Source: Aequorivita sp. (GTDB taxonomy: Bacteria; Bacteroidota; Bacteroidia; Flavobacteriales; Flavobacteriaceae). Taken from it: a DNA stretch of 13,390 nt. Numbering within the stretch: position 1 is the stretch's first letter; each line of letters starts with the position of its first letter. Shown in pieces: positions 6,192-12,998 of this stretch. The position numbers were made by a program, and so were the translations under genes. Where the stretch lies: assembly GCA_002733915.1 (NCBI GenBank), contig NVXN01000001.1, forward strand, positions 694,618 to 708,007, given 5' to 3'. The notes beneath the pieces were generated by a model that saw nothing but the letters and a program-made list of their open reading frames with translations, ran no database searches and was not told the DNA's origin.

Positions 6192-6226
6192 ACTAATTTT
6201 TTAGTTTAAACTAATTAGTTAGTTAT
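6189..6226. promoter_or_regulatory. Nested palindromic operator, probable BlaI-family binding site
   Basis: Two perfect palindromes share one half-site: TTAGTTTAAACTAA (6201-6214, 14 bp) and AACTAATTAGTT (6209-6220, 12 bp). An outer inverted repeat ATAACTAA (6189-6196) / TTAGTTAT (6219-6226) frames them. In all, five copies of the hexamer TTAGTT or AACTAA occur in 34 bp. The array overlaps the -7 box at one end and covers the expected -33 region, as expected for a dimeric repressor blocking RNA polymerase. Assignment to the adjacent blaI-like product is inferred from position and symmetry. Confidence 0.7.
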
Positions 6227-6234
6227 TTATTTTA

Positions 6235-6270
6235 TAAAAAAACCTCACAGATTTTTAATATCCGTGAGGT
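6235..6270 (-). terminator. Rho-independent terminator after the nitroreductase gene
   Basis: On the minus strand ACCTCAC pairs with GTGAGGT (7 bp; plus-strand arms 6264-6270 and 6242-6248), extended by a G-U pair and GAT/ATC. A run of seven T follows (6235-6241). It lies about 38 bp past the nitroreductase stop and just upstream of the blaI control region, insulating the two units. Confidence 0.85.
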
Positions 6271-6308
6271 CTTGTAAATTTTGAATCTTAACTTTTAAAT
6301 TTTGAATA

Positions 6309-6863
6309 TTACATCCAAACCGTTTTTTCTTCGATCGTGCTCTTGCGTATTCCTTCGGGTAGTTCCCCGTTATATTTTCCCAAATAGAAAAATCCAAGAC
6401 ATTGTTCATCTTCTTCCAGTTGAATAAATTTGTCCATATACTTTAGAATCCCCGGAGAAGCCCAATAAGCGCCAATGTTCATCTCATGCGCGGTAAGCCA
6501 CATATTTTGGACGGCCATTGCCGTGGCAGCAATTTCTTCCCACTCCGGAATGCTTTCTTTTGGATCGCGCTGCATACAGATTGCTATTACACATCCAGCT
6601 TTTACGGGATTATCCATGAATTTGTTATACGTAAATTCTGAAAAACTTTCTGTTGTCTGCTTATAGGTTTCAGCCATAAATTTGCCCAATGCAATTTGAG
6701 ACACGCCATGAAAAACCTTAAAACGCCAAGGTTCTGTTCGCTTATGGGTGGGCGCCCAATTTGCACTTTCAAGAATATTTAAAACTTCTTCTTTGGAGAT
6801 AGGCTGATTGTTATATTGGGCAGGAAAAACCGCTCTGCGATTCTTTATAAGGTCTACAATCAT
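6309..6863 (-). CDS. Nitroreductase family protein (YdjA-like, FMN-dependent)
   Basis: The 184-residue product matches the short YdjA-type nitroreductase length. Family features are an N-terminal arginine pair with the following segment (KNRRAVFPAQ, 7-16), NWAPTHKRTEPWRF (35-48), the central EEIAATAMAVQNMWL (109-123) with GAYWASPGI (131-139), and a C-terminal LGKYNG. These enzymes bind FMN at a dimer interface and use NAD(P)H to reduce nitro or quinone-like compounds; the natural substrate is usually unknown. It starts with ATG at 6863. A possible -7-like TATCTTCA lies about 18 bp upstream on the minus strand (6881-6888), with two mismatches to consensus. It appears to be a single-gene unit with its own terminator. 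Residue-level substrate prediction is not possible. Confidence 0.9.
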   Translation of the reverse strand: MIVDLIKNRRAVFPAQYNNQPISKEEVLNILESANWAPTHKRTEPWRFKVFHGVSQIALGKFMAETYKQTTESFSEFTYNKFMDNPVKAGCVIAICMQRDPKESIPEWEEIAATAMAVQNMWLTAHEMNIGAYWASPGILKYMDKFIQLEEDEQCLGFFYLGKYNGELPEGIRKSTIEEKTVWM

Positions 6864-6916
6864 TTGTTATAATTTAGGCGTGAAGATAGTAAAAGCCATC
6901 TTGAAAAAAAATGATT

Positions 6917-8983
6917 TCAATTGAATGTGGGAACTTTAAATATAATTTTTTGCTGTAGTAAAACATCGGCCACCAATTTAAGATCACCGCTCAATGGCAT
7001 TTCCGAAATCTTATTGGAAAACAACTTTTCTACCTCCGTTTTCATTTCTGAACTATGGTACTCCAATAACAATTCGTTTTCTCCCAATTTAATAAGGCAA
7101 TCCATTTTTCCAAACTCCATCGAAGCTTGGGGGTTTGGGATAAGCCTAGCTTCATAATTGGGGTACGCTTCCTGCAGGAGGTTATAAAGTGCTTCTAGCA
7201 CCCTATTTTCGGTCACAGAGGTTAAACAGATTCTGTGGCTACAATTAAGGATAACATCATAATTGCATTTTAGGTTGCACACGCCCTTTTTACCCCAAAT
7301 AAGGTGGTTGTGTTGTGCAAAACTCCCCCAACTTCCGGGGCCGGTGGGGCCATATATTCCTACTGTGGGTACATTAAAGGCCCCTGCTACGTGTGTTATG
7401 CCTGCATCGTTGCCAATATGGAACAGTGCACCAGCCATAGTTTCGCCAACCTCAACCATACCTCCAGTAATAAACTCCACATGGGGCAATGGTTTGCTAA
7501 AATGTTTTTCAATATCAGGGTCATCGAGGCCCATAATAACTTTGCAATCTAGATTTGGGAAGATTTCCGCTAACATTTCAATCAACACGGCATACTTTTC
7601 AGTGGGCCATATTTTTAGCAAAAACCCAGCTCCGTGGTGTATGACAAAATACGGTTTATCCAAATCTTTATTATTTTCAAAATAGGGATAGCTTTCCAAA
7701 TGATTGTCTATATCAATATGAAGTTTTGAAACTGTATCTATATAATGCTGAATGGCGTGCTGCTTTACTTTTTTATGAGTTGGATATTTTAGCGCGTGCG
7801 GCAAATCGTACCCTCGGAAAGCTGGATAATTGCCCAGTTCATAAATATTATCGTAATTGGATTCACCATCACGCGCGTCGGTTTCACTCACCACTTTAAC
7901 ACCCTTTAAATGTTTGCTGAAAAAATCTACCAGCCTTGGCGCTACCGCAAAATGAAGCTCTTCAGAAACCTTGGCGAGTTTGTATATTGCCGGGATGGCA
8001 AAGAAAATATCGCCTAAACCCCCGTAACTTTTATAAACCAAAACTTTCTTGAGTTTTGGCGCTTGGATGTTTTCTGAATTGTTCAGTATTTCAGCAACTG
8101 CAGCCCAAAAATTTTCGGGTGCCTGCTGCATTTCGGCTTTAGCCTTTTCAAAATTATCAGGATAAAAATCAAAAGAAAAAGTTCCTATTCTATCGTTTGA
8201 AAGAATTTCACAACCTGAAAGAAATGCTTCTGCAGCAAGTCTTCCCGAAGGTTCGGGCCATACGGGCTTGCAAATAAACTGTTTTGTCTTTCCAAGAATC
8301 TCAAGCACTTCGGTATTTGAAATGGGGTCATGGAACGTCATGTTATTGGGCATTTCACGACGCAAACGGTTTTTTCCGAATACTTTAAAATTTATATGAG
8401 GATGGTCTTCTGCATAGGTCACATACTCGTGGCCGCCTTTTAAAAAGTTGAGATCGCCAAAAAACGGAATGGTTTCTTCGTCTTTTTCTTCGGAAGGCTT
8501 TAGCTGGGAAACATCTACGGTGGGTGGCATGATCAAATGATTTGCGACTGCTTCGCCATAAAAGTCGAAATGGGATTGGTAATGTTTTGGGGATTGAAAA
8601 ATATTTAAAGCTGCGCCGGAAAACAGCTTTCTGAAAAGGTGAAATTTATCTGGATTGCAACAGTTGCGGATGTTGTAATCTACGGTACACAAAATATTTC
8701 GGCGTACACAGAAATTATAATCGTATTCCACTTTGATGTACGGAACTTGCTGAGTAAGGAGATATTTTACCAAATCCAGCTCAAAATGACAGCGGGAGGT
8801 ACTGTTTAAAACTACTAAATCTGTTTTTGAAATTTTGGATTTAGTTTCTTCAAAATTTTTAAGAAAATCCACTGCAACGAAATATTCTTTTCTTTCCCCC
8901 AATGCCATCAATTCCTTAATGGTAAGTTCTGCACCGCGGGGTGTTTCCAAAAATGTGTCGTGAAGAAAGAGTATTTTTTTCAA
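6917..8983 (-). CDS. Double glycosyltransferase: GT4-like domain fused to GT9 (heptosyltransferase-like) domain
   Basis: The 688-residue product has two catalytic-type modules. Residues 1-310 form a GT-B domain of GT4 type: opening strand KKILFLHD, FFGDLNFLKGG (174-184), and an E-x7-E motif in EPSGRLAAEAFLSG (E244, E252). Residues 311-610 form a GT9 domain: YKSYGGLGDIFFAIPAI (317-333), IHHGAGFLLKIWP (448-460), and the donor-binding HIGNDAGITHVAGAF (522-536) with GIYGPTGPG. A cysteine cluster (C569, C573, C581, C586) follows, as in many GT9 enzymes. Residues 611-688 are an unassigned extension. GT9 enzymes usually transfer heptose-like sugars to LPS or protein acceptors in the cytoplasm; the acceptor here is unknown. 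The start appears to be TTG at 8983, because no ATG lies in the right place and the first beta strand needs it. It follows a terminator, so it likely has its own promoter, which I could not identify. Confidence 0.85.
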   Translation of the reverse strand: MKKILFLHDTFLETPRGAELTIKELMALGERKEYFVAVDFLKNFEETKSKISKTDLVVLNSTSRCHFELDLVKYLLTQQVPYIKVEYDYNFCVRRNILCTVDYNIRNCCNPDKFHLFRKLFSGAALNIFQSPKHYQSHFDFYGEAVANHLIMPPTVDVSQLKPSEEKDEETIPFFGDLNFLKGGHEYVTYAEDHPHINFKVFGKNRLRREMPNNMTFHDPISNTEVLEILGKTKQFICKPVWPEPSGRLAAEAFLSGCEILSNDRIGTFSFDFYPDNFEKAKAEMQQAPENFWAAVAEILNNSENIQAPKLKKVLVYKSYGGLGDIFFAIPAIYKLAKVSEELHFAVAPRLVDFFSKHLKGVKVVSETDARDGESNYDNIYELGNYPAFRGYDLPHALKYPTHKKVKQHAIQHYIDTVSKLHIDIDNHLESYPYFENNKDLDKPYFVIHHGAGFLLKIWPTEKYAVLIEMLAEIFPNLDCKVIMGLDDPDIEKHFSKPLPHVEFITGGMVEVGETMAGALFHIGNDAGITHVAGAFNVPTVGIYGPTGPGSWGSFAQHNHLIWGKKGVCNLKCNYDVILNCSHRICLTSVTENRVLEALYNLLQEAYPNYEARLIPNPQASMEFGKMDCLIKLGENELLLEYHSSEMKTEVEKLFSNKISEMPLSGDLKLVADVLLQQKIIFKVPTFN

Positions 8984-8998
8984 AATGAAAGAAGGGGT

Positions 8999-9045
8999 TA
9001 AATAAAATTGGACATTTCCATAAAAGATTTAGTGAAATGTCCAAT
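8999..9045 (-). terminator. Rho-independent terminator after the DGYYD-repeat lipoprotein gene
   Basis: ATTGGACATTTC (9007-9018) and GAAATGTCCAAT (9034-9045) are perfectly complementary over 12 bp around a 15-nt loop. On the minus strand the stem is followed by TTTTATTTAA. It begins 24 bp after the lipoprotein stop and ends just before the double-glycosyltransferase gene. Confidence 0.85.
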
Positions 9046-9069
9046 CAAACATATAAAACAACAAACAGA

Positions 9070-9705
9070 CTATATTTTCTCGAAAATTAAAATATCGGTT
9101 CCACTGCCTCCTCCGCTTATATCGCGAAGTTCTATTCTGTTAGGGGTTACACTTATAATGTCCCAATCATCGTTAAACTCATCAAAAGGAGCTCCATTGA
9201 AGTTTAAGGTCAATTCATATCCAGAACTGTTAACGGACCAACTTCCATTATTGGTATTACTTCCATTGGTTGCGGTGACTTGGTCGTTAATTTTAAAGTC
9301 AACCGTATAGCCATTATAATCTGAAGTTTCATCGTCACCACTATCAATATAACTGGCAACTTTCCAGTTGGAGCCAATTAGGATATCGCGTATTATTTGA
9401 GCTTCTCCATAGTAGCCATCGTCATAGTAGCCATCGTCATAATAGCCGTCATCGTAGTAACCATCGTCATAATAGCCATCGTCATAATAGCCGTCATCGT
9501 AATAACCATCATCGTAATAACCATCATCGTAATAGCCATCATCGTAATAGCCATCATCATAATAACCATTATCATAATAGCCATCATCAAAAAAGTCATC
9601 TGAATCGTCGGAGGAGCAAGAAGAGATTATAGCACCCGTTATGGAGATAGTGGATACTGCAAGTAGCGCCTGTCCCGATTTTTTTATGAAGTTCCTTCGT
9701 CTCAT
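9070..9705 (-). CDS. Tat-type lipoprotein with DGYYD tandem repeats and lipocalin-like C-terminus
   Basis: The 211-residue product starts MRRRNFIKKSGQALLAVSTI, a twin-arginine-type signal (RRxFxK) followed by a hydrophobic stretch. A lipobox-like IISSC has lipidation expected at C30. After an acidic SSDDSDD linker come twelve five-residue units of DGYYD type (residues 41-100; one unit begins with N and the last ends in G). The C-terminal 105 residues (IGSNWKVASYIDSGDD..., VDFKINDQVTATNG, GSWSVN, YELTLNF, NRIELRDI, DILIFEKI) have the short-strand pattern of lipocalin-like domains in Bacteroidota lipoproteins. It is probably a surface- or periplasm-facing lipoprotein; the Tyr/Asp-rich stalk could act as a spacer or bind cations. 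No function is known to me. The gene has its own terminator and a long upstream region. Confidence 0.8.
   Translation of the reverse strand: MRRRNFIKKSGQALLAVSTISITGAIISSCSSDDSDDFFDDGYYDNGYYDDGYYDDGYYDDGYYDDGYYDDGYYDDGYYDDGYYDDGYYDDGYYDDGYYGEAQIIRDILIGSNWKVASYIDSGDDETSDYNGYTVDFKINDQVTATNGSNTNNGSWSVNSSGYELTLNFNGAPFDEFNDDWDIISVTPNRIELRDISGGGSGTDILIFEKI
9409..9588 (-). repeat. Twelve tandem 15-bp repeats encoding DGYYD
   Basis: The array consists of twelve 15-bp units, variants of the plus-strand pattern atcgtcataatagcc, spanning 180 bp and staying in frame with the lipoprotein. Units differ mainly at third codon positions (gat/gac, tat/tac, ggt/ggc), so the peptide is kept while the DNA drifts. 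Neighbouring units are often identical, which suggests local duplication. The repeat keeps other frames open as well, producing spurious reading frames on both strands. Confidence 0.97.
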
Positions 9706-10047
9706 ATTATATAATTTTCCTGATTTCTATAAATATAACGAAATATTTATAAGCAGTATATGATTAAAACAATTCTATAAGAAAATACCCTACCCTTTAT
9801 TTCAAAAAAAATAATCGGGTTTTTTTATCGATTTGGAATCCACACAGGACATAGCACATCTTAAGCCACTATTTTAAAAATTGCAGCAAAATGATATAAG
9901 TAAAAATGAATAGATACGAACCGGAGAATTAGTTTGAAAATTTTTGAAATGTCAGGAGTTGATTAAAATAAAAATTCTTGAGCCTTTCGCTATTTTACAC
10001 TTCTAAAATATTTCTTAATCAGTAGTAAATTAAGTCCCATTTTATTA
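9706..10047. other. Intergenic region without a recognisable gene
   Basis: These 342 AT-rich bases lie upstream of the repeat lipoprotein and downstream of pntB. Only very short frames (under about 20 codons) occur. On the minus strand TATATTTA (9737-9730) is one mismatch from TAnnTTTG and could be the lipoprotein promoter, about 25 bp before its ATG. No good hairpin with a U-tract was found after pntB, so the terminator of the pnt operon is not evident. The stretch around 9803-9827 has an A-run and a T-run flanking ATCGGG but no stable stem. Confidence 0.5.
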
Positions 10048-11436
10048 TTACAATAACTTCAACTGATTTACCATATCTTGAAGCGATGTTTTTGCATCTC
10101 CAAACAATATACTGCAATTATCCATCCCAAATAATTCGTTCTGGACTCCTGCATAGCCTTTATTCATACTTCTTTTTACCACAATTACTTGTTTCGCTTT
10201 ATGGGTACGAATAATCGGCATGCCATAAATGGGGCTATTGGGATTGCTTTCGGCGGCGGGGTTTACCACGTCGTTGGCGCCCAGCACCAACACCGCATCG
10301 TATTGTTCCATGTTTTCATTGCTTTCTTCCATTTCCTTTAAACAGTCATAATCCACATTGGCTTCTGCCAACAATACGTTCATATGGCCTGGCATTCTTC
10401 CTGCAACGGGGTGAATAATGTAATCAATACTAACATTTCTTTTTTCCAATAATTGCTGAAGTTGTGCGCAAATATGTTGGGCCTGTGCGACAGCTAGGCC
10501 ATAACCGGGGACGATGGCCACTTTTTGGACAAAGGATAGTGTTAAGGCTGCTTCCGGTATACTTATTTCCTTTATTTGCTGATCTTCCTCGATTTGGCCT
10601 GTCTTGTTATTTTTAAAAGTTCCGGCCAATACCTTTAAAAGCGAACGGTTCATCGCCCTGCACATCAATAGCGTAAGAAGAATTCCTGCTGCACCCACAA
10701 AAATACCACCCGAAATCATTGCCTTATTTCCATAGACAAAACCGGCAAAAGCAGTGGCAATACCTGTAATACTATTCAATAAAGAAATAACCACTGGCAT
10801 ATCGGCGCCCCCTATAGGCAGTACGAAAAGCACCCCATACACCATCGCGATGATAGCCAAAATATACATAAACGCCATAAAGCCCAAAGGAATAAATCCA
10901 AGGAAATATAACGTGGGCAACAGTAAAAGCAACGCCAAAAGTATCCGCGCCGAAAAGATTACGGCCCTACCGCGTTTATCCTTGACTCTTCCTGCCAATT
11001 TCCGCTCGGCAATAATACTACCCGTGAGGGCAATCGCGCCTGTTGTCAATCCAGCGATCAGTAATACCTGATTTCCAAAATGTGTAATTTCAGTTTTTAT
11101 CTGGTTGGCTTCCATCAGTCCTAACAGCATGGCACAACCACCCCCCGTAGCGTTGAAGAGGGAAACCAATTGGGGCATTCCAGTCATTTGTACCTTATCG
11201 GAAAGTCGCTTCCCCAACAAGATTCCCACCGTAATTGCCAATACCATTATAATCAAATTTGTATAAGGAACTGTTTCAGTAGTGCCAGCAAAAAAAGTGA
11301 GTATCACGGCCAGAACCATACCCAAAGCGGCTATAAGGTTTCCCGTTTTTGCTCGTTTTGGCGAACTCATGAATTTCAACCCGCCTAAAAAGGAGAGCGT
11401 GGCAATTAAATACCCTATTTCAATAATTGCATGCAT
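10048..11436 (-). CDS. pntB: NAD(P) transhydrogenase subunit beta (membrane plus NADP(H)-binding domain)
   Basis: PntB carries the second half of the membrane channel and the NADP(H)-binding domain of the proton-translocating transhydrogenase, which couples hydride transfer from NADH to NADP+ with proton entry. The 462-residue length equals that of the E. coli subunit. Residues 1-265 hold about nine hydrophobic helices, with IGGADMPVVISLLNS (208-222) and MCRAMNRSLLKVLAG (258-272). The soluble domain has the NADP signature VPGYGLAVAQAQ (309-320), HPVAGRMPGHMNVLLAEA (342-359), GANDVVNPAA (386-395), KRSMNKGYAGVQN (421-433) and GDAK (446-449). The channel residue equivalent to E. coli His91 is Asn95 here, within FNATGGG. 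It is the last gene of the pnt operon, 109 bp after the small alpha subunit gene. The start is ATG at 11436. Confidence 0.97.
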   Translation of the reverse strand: MHAIIEIGYLIATLSFLGGLKFMSSPKRAKTGNLIAALGMVLAVILTFFAGTTETVPYTNLIIMVLAITVGILLGKRLSDKVQMTGMPQLVSLFNATGGGCAMLLGLMEANQIKTEITHFGNQVLLIAGLTTGAIALTGSIIAERKLAGRVKDKRGRAVIFSARILLALLLLLPTLYFLGFIPLGFMAFMYILAIIAMVYGVLFVLPIGGADMPVVISLLNSITGIATAFAGFVYGNKAMISGGIFVGAAGILLTLLMCRAMNRSLLKVLAGTFKNNKTGQIEEDQQIKEISIPEAALTLSFVQKVAIVPGYGLAVAQAQHICAQLQQLLEKRNVSIDYIIHPVAGRMPGHMNVLLAEANVDYDCLKEMEESNENMEQYDAVLVLGANDVVNPAAESNPNSPIYGMPIIRTHKAKQVIVVKRSMNKGYAGVQNELFGMDNCSILFGDAKTSLQDMVNQLKLL

Positions 11437-11545
11437 TTTCTACGAAATTTATTATGAAGTAATATTTTAAATGAAAAGGAAATTAAGACCTACGATCTTT
11501 TTTTGATGGAGCTTTGCAAAGGCTTGGATCCCTTTGGTCGCAAAT
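11437..11545 (-). other. 109-bp spacer inside the pnt operon with a possible hairpin
   Basis: This gap separates the two membrane subunit genes, while the preceding pnt junction is only 2 bp. CAAAGG (11517-11522) and CCTTTG (11531-11536) form a 6-bp stem with an 8-nt loop, next to a TTTGCAAA palindrome (11513-11520). No U-tract follows the stem on the minus strand, so it is not a standard terminator. It could affect mRNA processing or the alpha/beta ratio. No gene is seen here. Confidence 0.35.
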
Positions 11546-11842
11546 CTATTTTTTCGGCTTAAACATTTTTAGCATCCGTCCCGTAACAAAGAAGCCTCCC
11601 GAAATATTAAGGGTACCGAGAAAAACCGCTATACCCCCTAACGTAAGGTTGAGGTAATCATCTTGTGGCACCCGGAGCATTAAGAGAATTGCTCCAACCA
11701 AAATAACGCCGCTAATGGCGTTTGCACCACTCATAAGCGGAGTATGTAGAATGGCCGGCACATTCGCAATTACTTCAATACCGATAAATACACAAAATAA
11801 AACAAAGTAAATTTCCTGAAGATGATGGTTTATAAAATCCAT
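11546..11842 (-). CDS. NAD(P) transhydrogenase subunit alpha, small membrane part
   Basis: This 98-residue membrane protein corresponds to the C-terminal membrane part of E. coli PntA, encoded separately in many bacteria with split alpha subunits (pntAB or pntA2). The signature GIEVIANVPAILHTPLMSGA followed by NAISGVILVGA (21-51) is highly characteristic of this domain. Two further helices (about 66-90) follow, and the protein ends in a basic tail, KMFKPKK. It forms part of the proton channel with PntB. Its ATG lies 2 bp after the stop of the soluble alpha gene, so both are surely cotranscribed. Confidence 0.95.
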   Translation of the reverse strand: MDFINHHLQEIYFVLFCVFIGIEVIANVPAILHTPLMSGANAISGVILVGAILLMLRVPQDDYLNLTLGGIAVFLGTLNISGGFFVTGRMLKMFKPKK

Positions 11843-11844
11843 GT

Positions 11845-12978
11845 TTAGGCAGTTTGTAAGTTTTTGATAAAATGAGGATGCGTCCAGTTGCCCCTTTGCA
11901 TCAACATACAGGCCGAAAGCAATGGATCTTTTGTAGGGTTTTCTGAATTCGCCATATACTTTAAAAACGCATAGTAATTATTGGAAAGCAGTAGTGAGGC
12001 TGCTGTTGGAATTTCTGAAGAAAGGTTTGAATGCCCCAGTATGGCAACTCCTTTATGGCGCACCAATTCCTTATTTTTTGAAAGTTCGCAATTGCCTCCT
12101 TGCTCGGCTGCCATATCTATTATAATACTGCCGGGGCGCATGGCTTCCACAGAACGAGTTTCTATTAATAAGGGAGCCTTTTTCCCAGGAACATTTGCAG
12201 TGCTGATTACAATATTTGAGGAAAGAATATGGGTGTGGATCAATTCTTTTTGTTTGTGTTGATATTCCTCACTTTGTTCCACGGCATATCCTCCTGCGGT
12301 AGCAGATTCGGTGTATCCGTCCACTTCAATAAAGGTTGCGCCAAGACTCCGCACTTCTTCCCCAGCGGACTTCCGCACATCAAAAGCTTCCACTACGGCC
12401 CCCAACCTTCGAGCGGTAGCTATGGCCTGTAATCCGGCAACCCCCGTACCCAGAACCAACATTTTCACGGGGGTCAAAGTGCCTGCCGCTGTTGTGAACA
12501 TTGGAAAAACGCCCTTAAACATTTCAGCAGCCTTTAATACGGCTTTATAGCCCGCGAGGGAAGCCATAGATGAAAGCACATCCATAGACTGCGCCAAGGA
12601 GGTTCTTGGCAAGAGATCGAGACTGTAAACGGTAGCTGCCCGGGCTTGGTAAAAAGCAAGTGGCGATGTATGAAAGAGGGGGTTAAAAATACCAATGAAA
12701 CAAACCCCCTCTCTGCTATCCACTTCGCTAAAAGTATGGTTAATGGATATAATAATATCCGAATTTTTTAAAATAGTTTCCCGGCACTGACAAATGGCCC
12801 CTGCCAGCACATATTCGGCATCCTCAATTTGAAGGGAACTGCCCAGCCCTTGCTCAATAAGAATATCGAGTTTTAACTCAGAGGTAAGCCGCATTATTTC
12901 CTTGGGCAACAAACAAACCCGTGGATCGTCTGGCGTTTTAATGACACCTAATGTTTTGGGCTGGAGCCGTTCTATCAT
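11845..12978 (-). CDS. NAD(P) transhydrogenase subunit alpha, soluble NAD(H)-binding part
   Basis: This is the NAD(H)-binding component (domain I) of the transhydrogenase, related to alanine dehydrogenase, working at the cytoplasmic face with the two membrane subunits. From the ATG at 12978 it has 377 residues. It shows LGVIKTPDDPRVCLLPKEI near the start, RTSLAQSMDVLSSMASLAGY (125-144), the dinucleotide fold LVLGTGVAGLQAIATARRLGA (174-194) with AFDVR, and IVISTANVPGKKAPLLI (256-272). DMAAEQGGNCE (288-298) follows. It lacks the membrane helices of E. coli PntA, as expected for the split form. An in-frame TTG at 12996 would add six residues, but AAGGAAA sits 6-8 bases before the ATG and acts as a plausible ribosome-binding site, so the ATG is preferred. 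The unknown leader gene ends 20 bp upstream. Confidence 0.95.
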   Translation of the reverse strand: MIERLQPKTLGVIKTPDDPRVCLLPKEIMRLTSELKLDILIEQGLGSSLQIEDAEYVLAGAICQCRETILKNSDIIISINHTFSEVDSREGVCFIGIFNPLFHTSPLAFYQARAATVYSLDLLPRTSLAQSMDVLSSMASLAGYKAVLKAAEMFKGVFPMFTTAAGTLTPVKMLVLGTGVAGLQAIATARRLGAVVEAFDVRKSAGEEVRSLGATFIEVDGYTESATAGGYAVEQSEEYQHKQKELIHTHILSSNIVISTANVPGKKAPLLIETRSVEAMRPGSIIIDMAAEQGGNCELSKNKELVRHKGVAILGHSNLSSEIPTAASLLLSNNYYAFLKYMANSENPTKDPLLSACMLMQRGNWTHPHFIKNLQTA

Positions 12979-12998
12979 ATCGTTTTCCTTGATCAATT

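Noticed and set aside
6901..6920. TTGAAA/TTTCAA stem with a U-run after the double-glycosyltransferase gene
   Set aside because: The 6-bp AT-rich stem is too weak and uses the U-tract itself; a real terminator here is unproven.
9409..9588. CRISPR array
   Set aside because: Units are contiguous 15-bp coding repeats with no spacers, and no cas genes are present.
9393..9603. Reading frames rich in Ile/Val/Met on both strands across the 15-bp repeats
   Set aside because: They exist only because a stop-free repeat keeps several frames open; the DGYYD frame has a signal peptide and a conserved-type domain.
9803..9833. Terminator for the pnt operon or lipoprotein control hairpin
   Set aside because: Only AATCG/CGATT (5 bp) and A-run/T-run pairing are possible, about 215 bp from pntB; not convincing.
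12979..12996. TTG start for the soluble transhydrogenase alpha gene
   Set aside because: A ribosome-binding-site-like AAGGAAA sits at the right distance before the ATG at 12978, and the six extra residues are not part of the fold.
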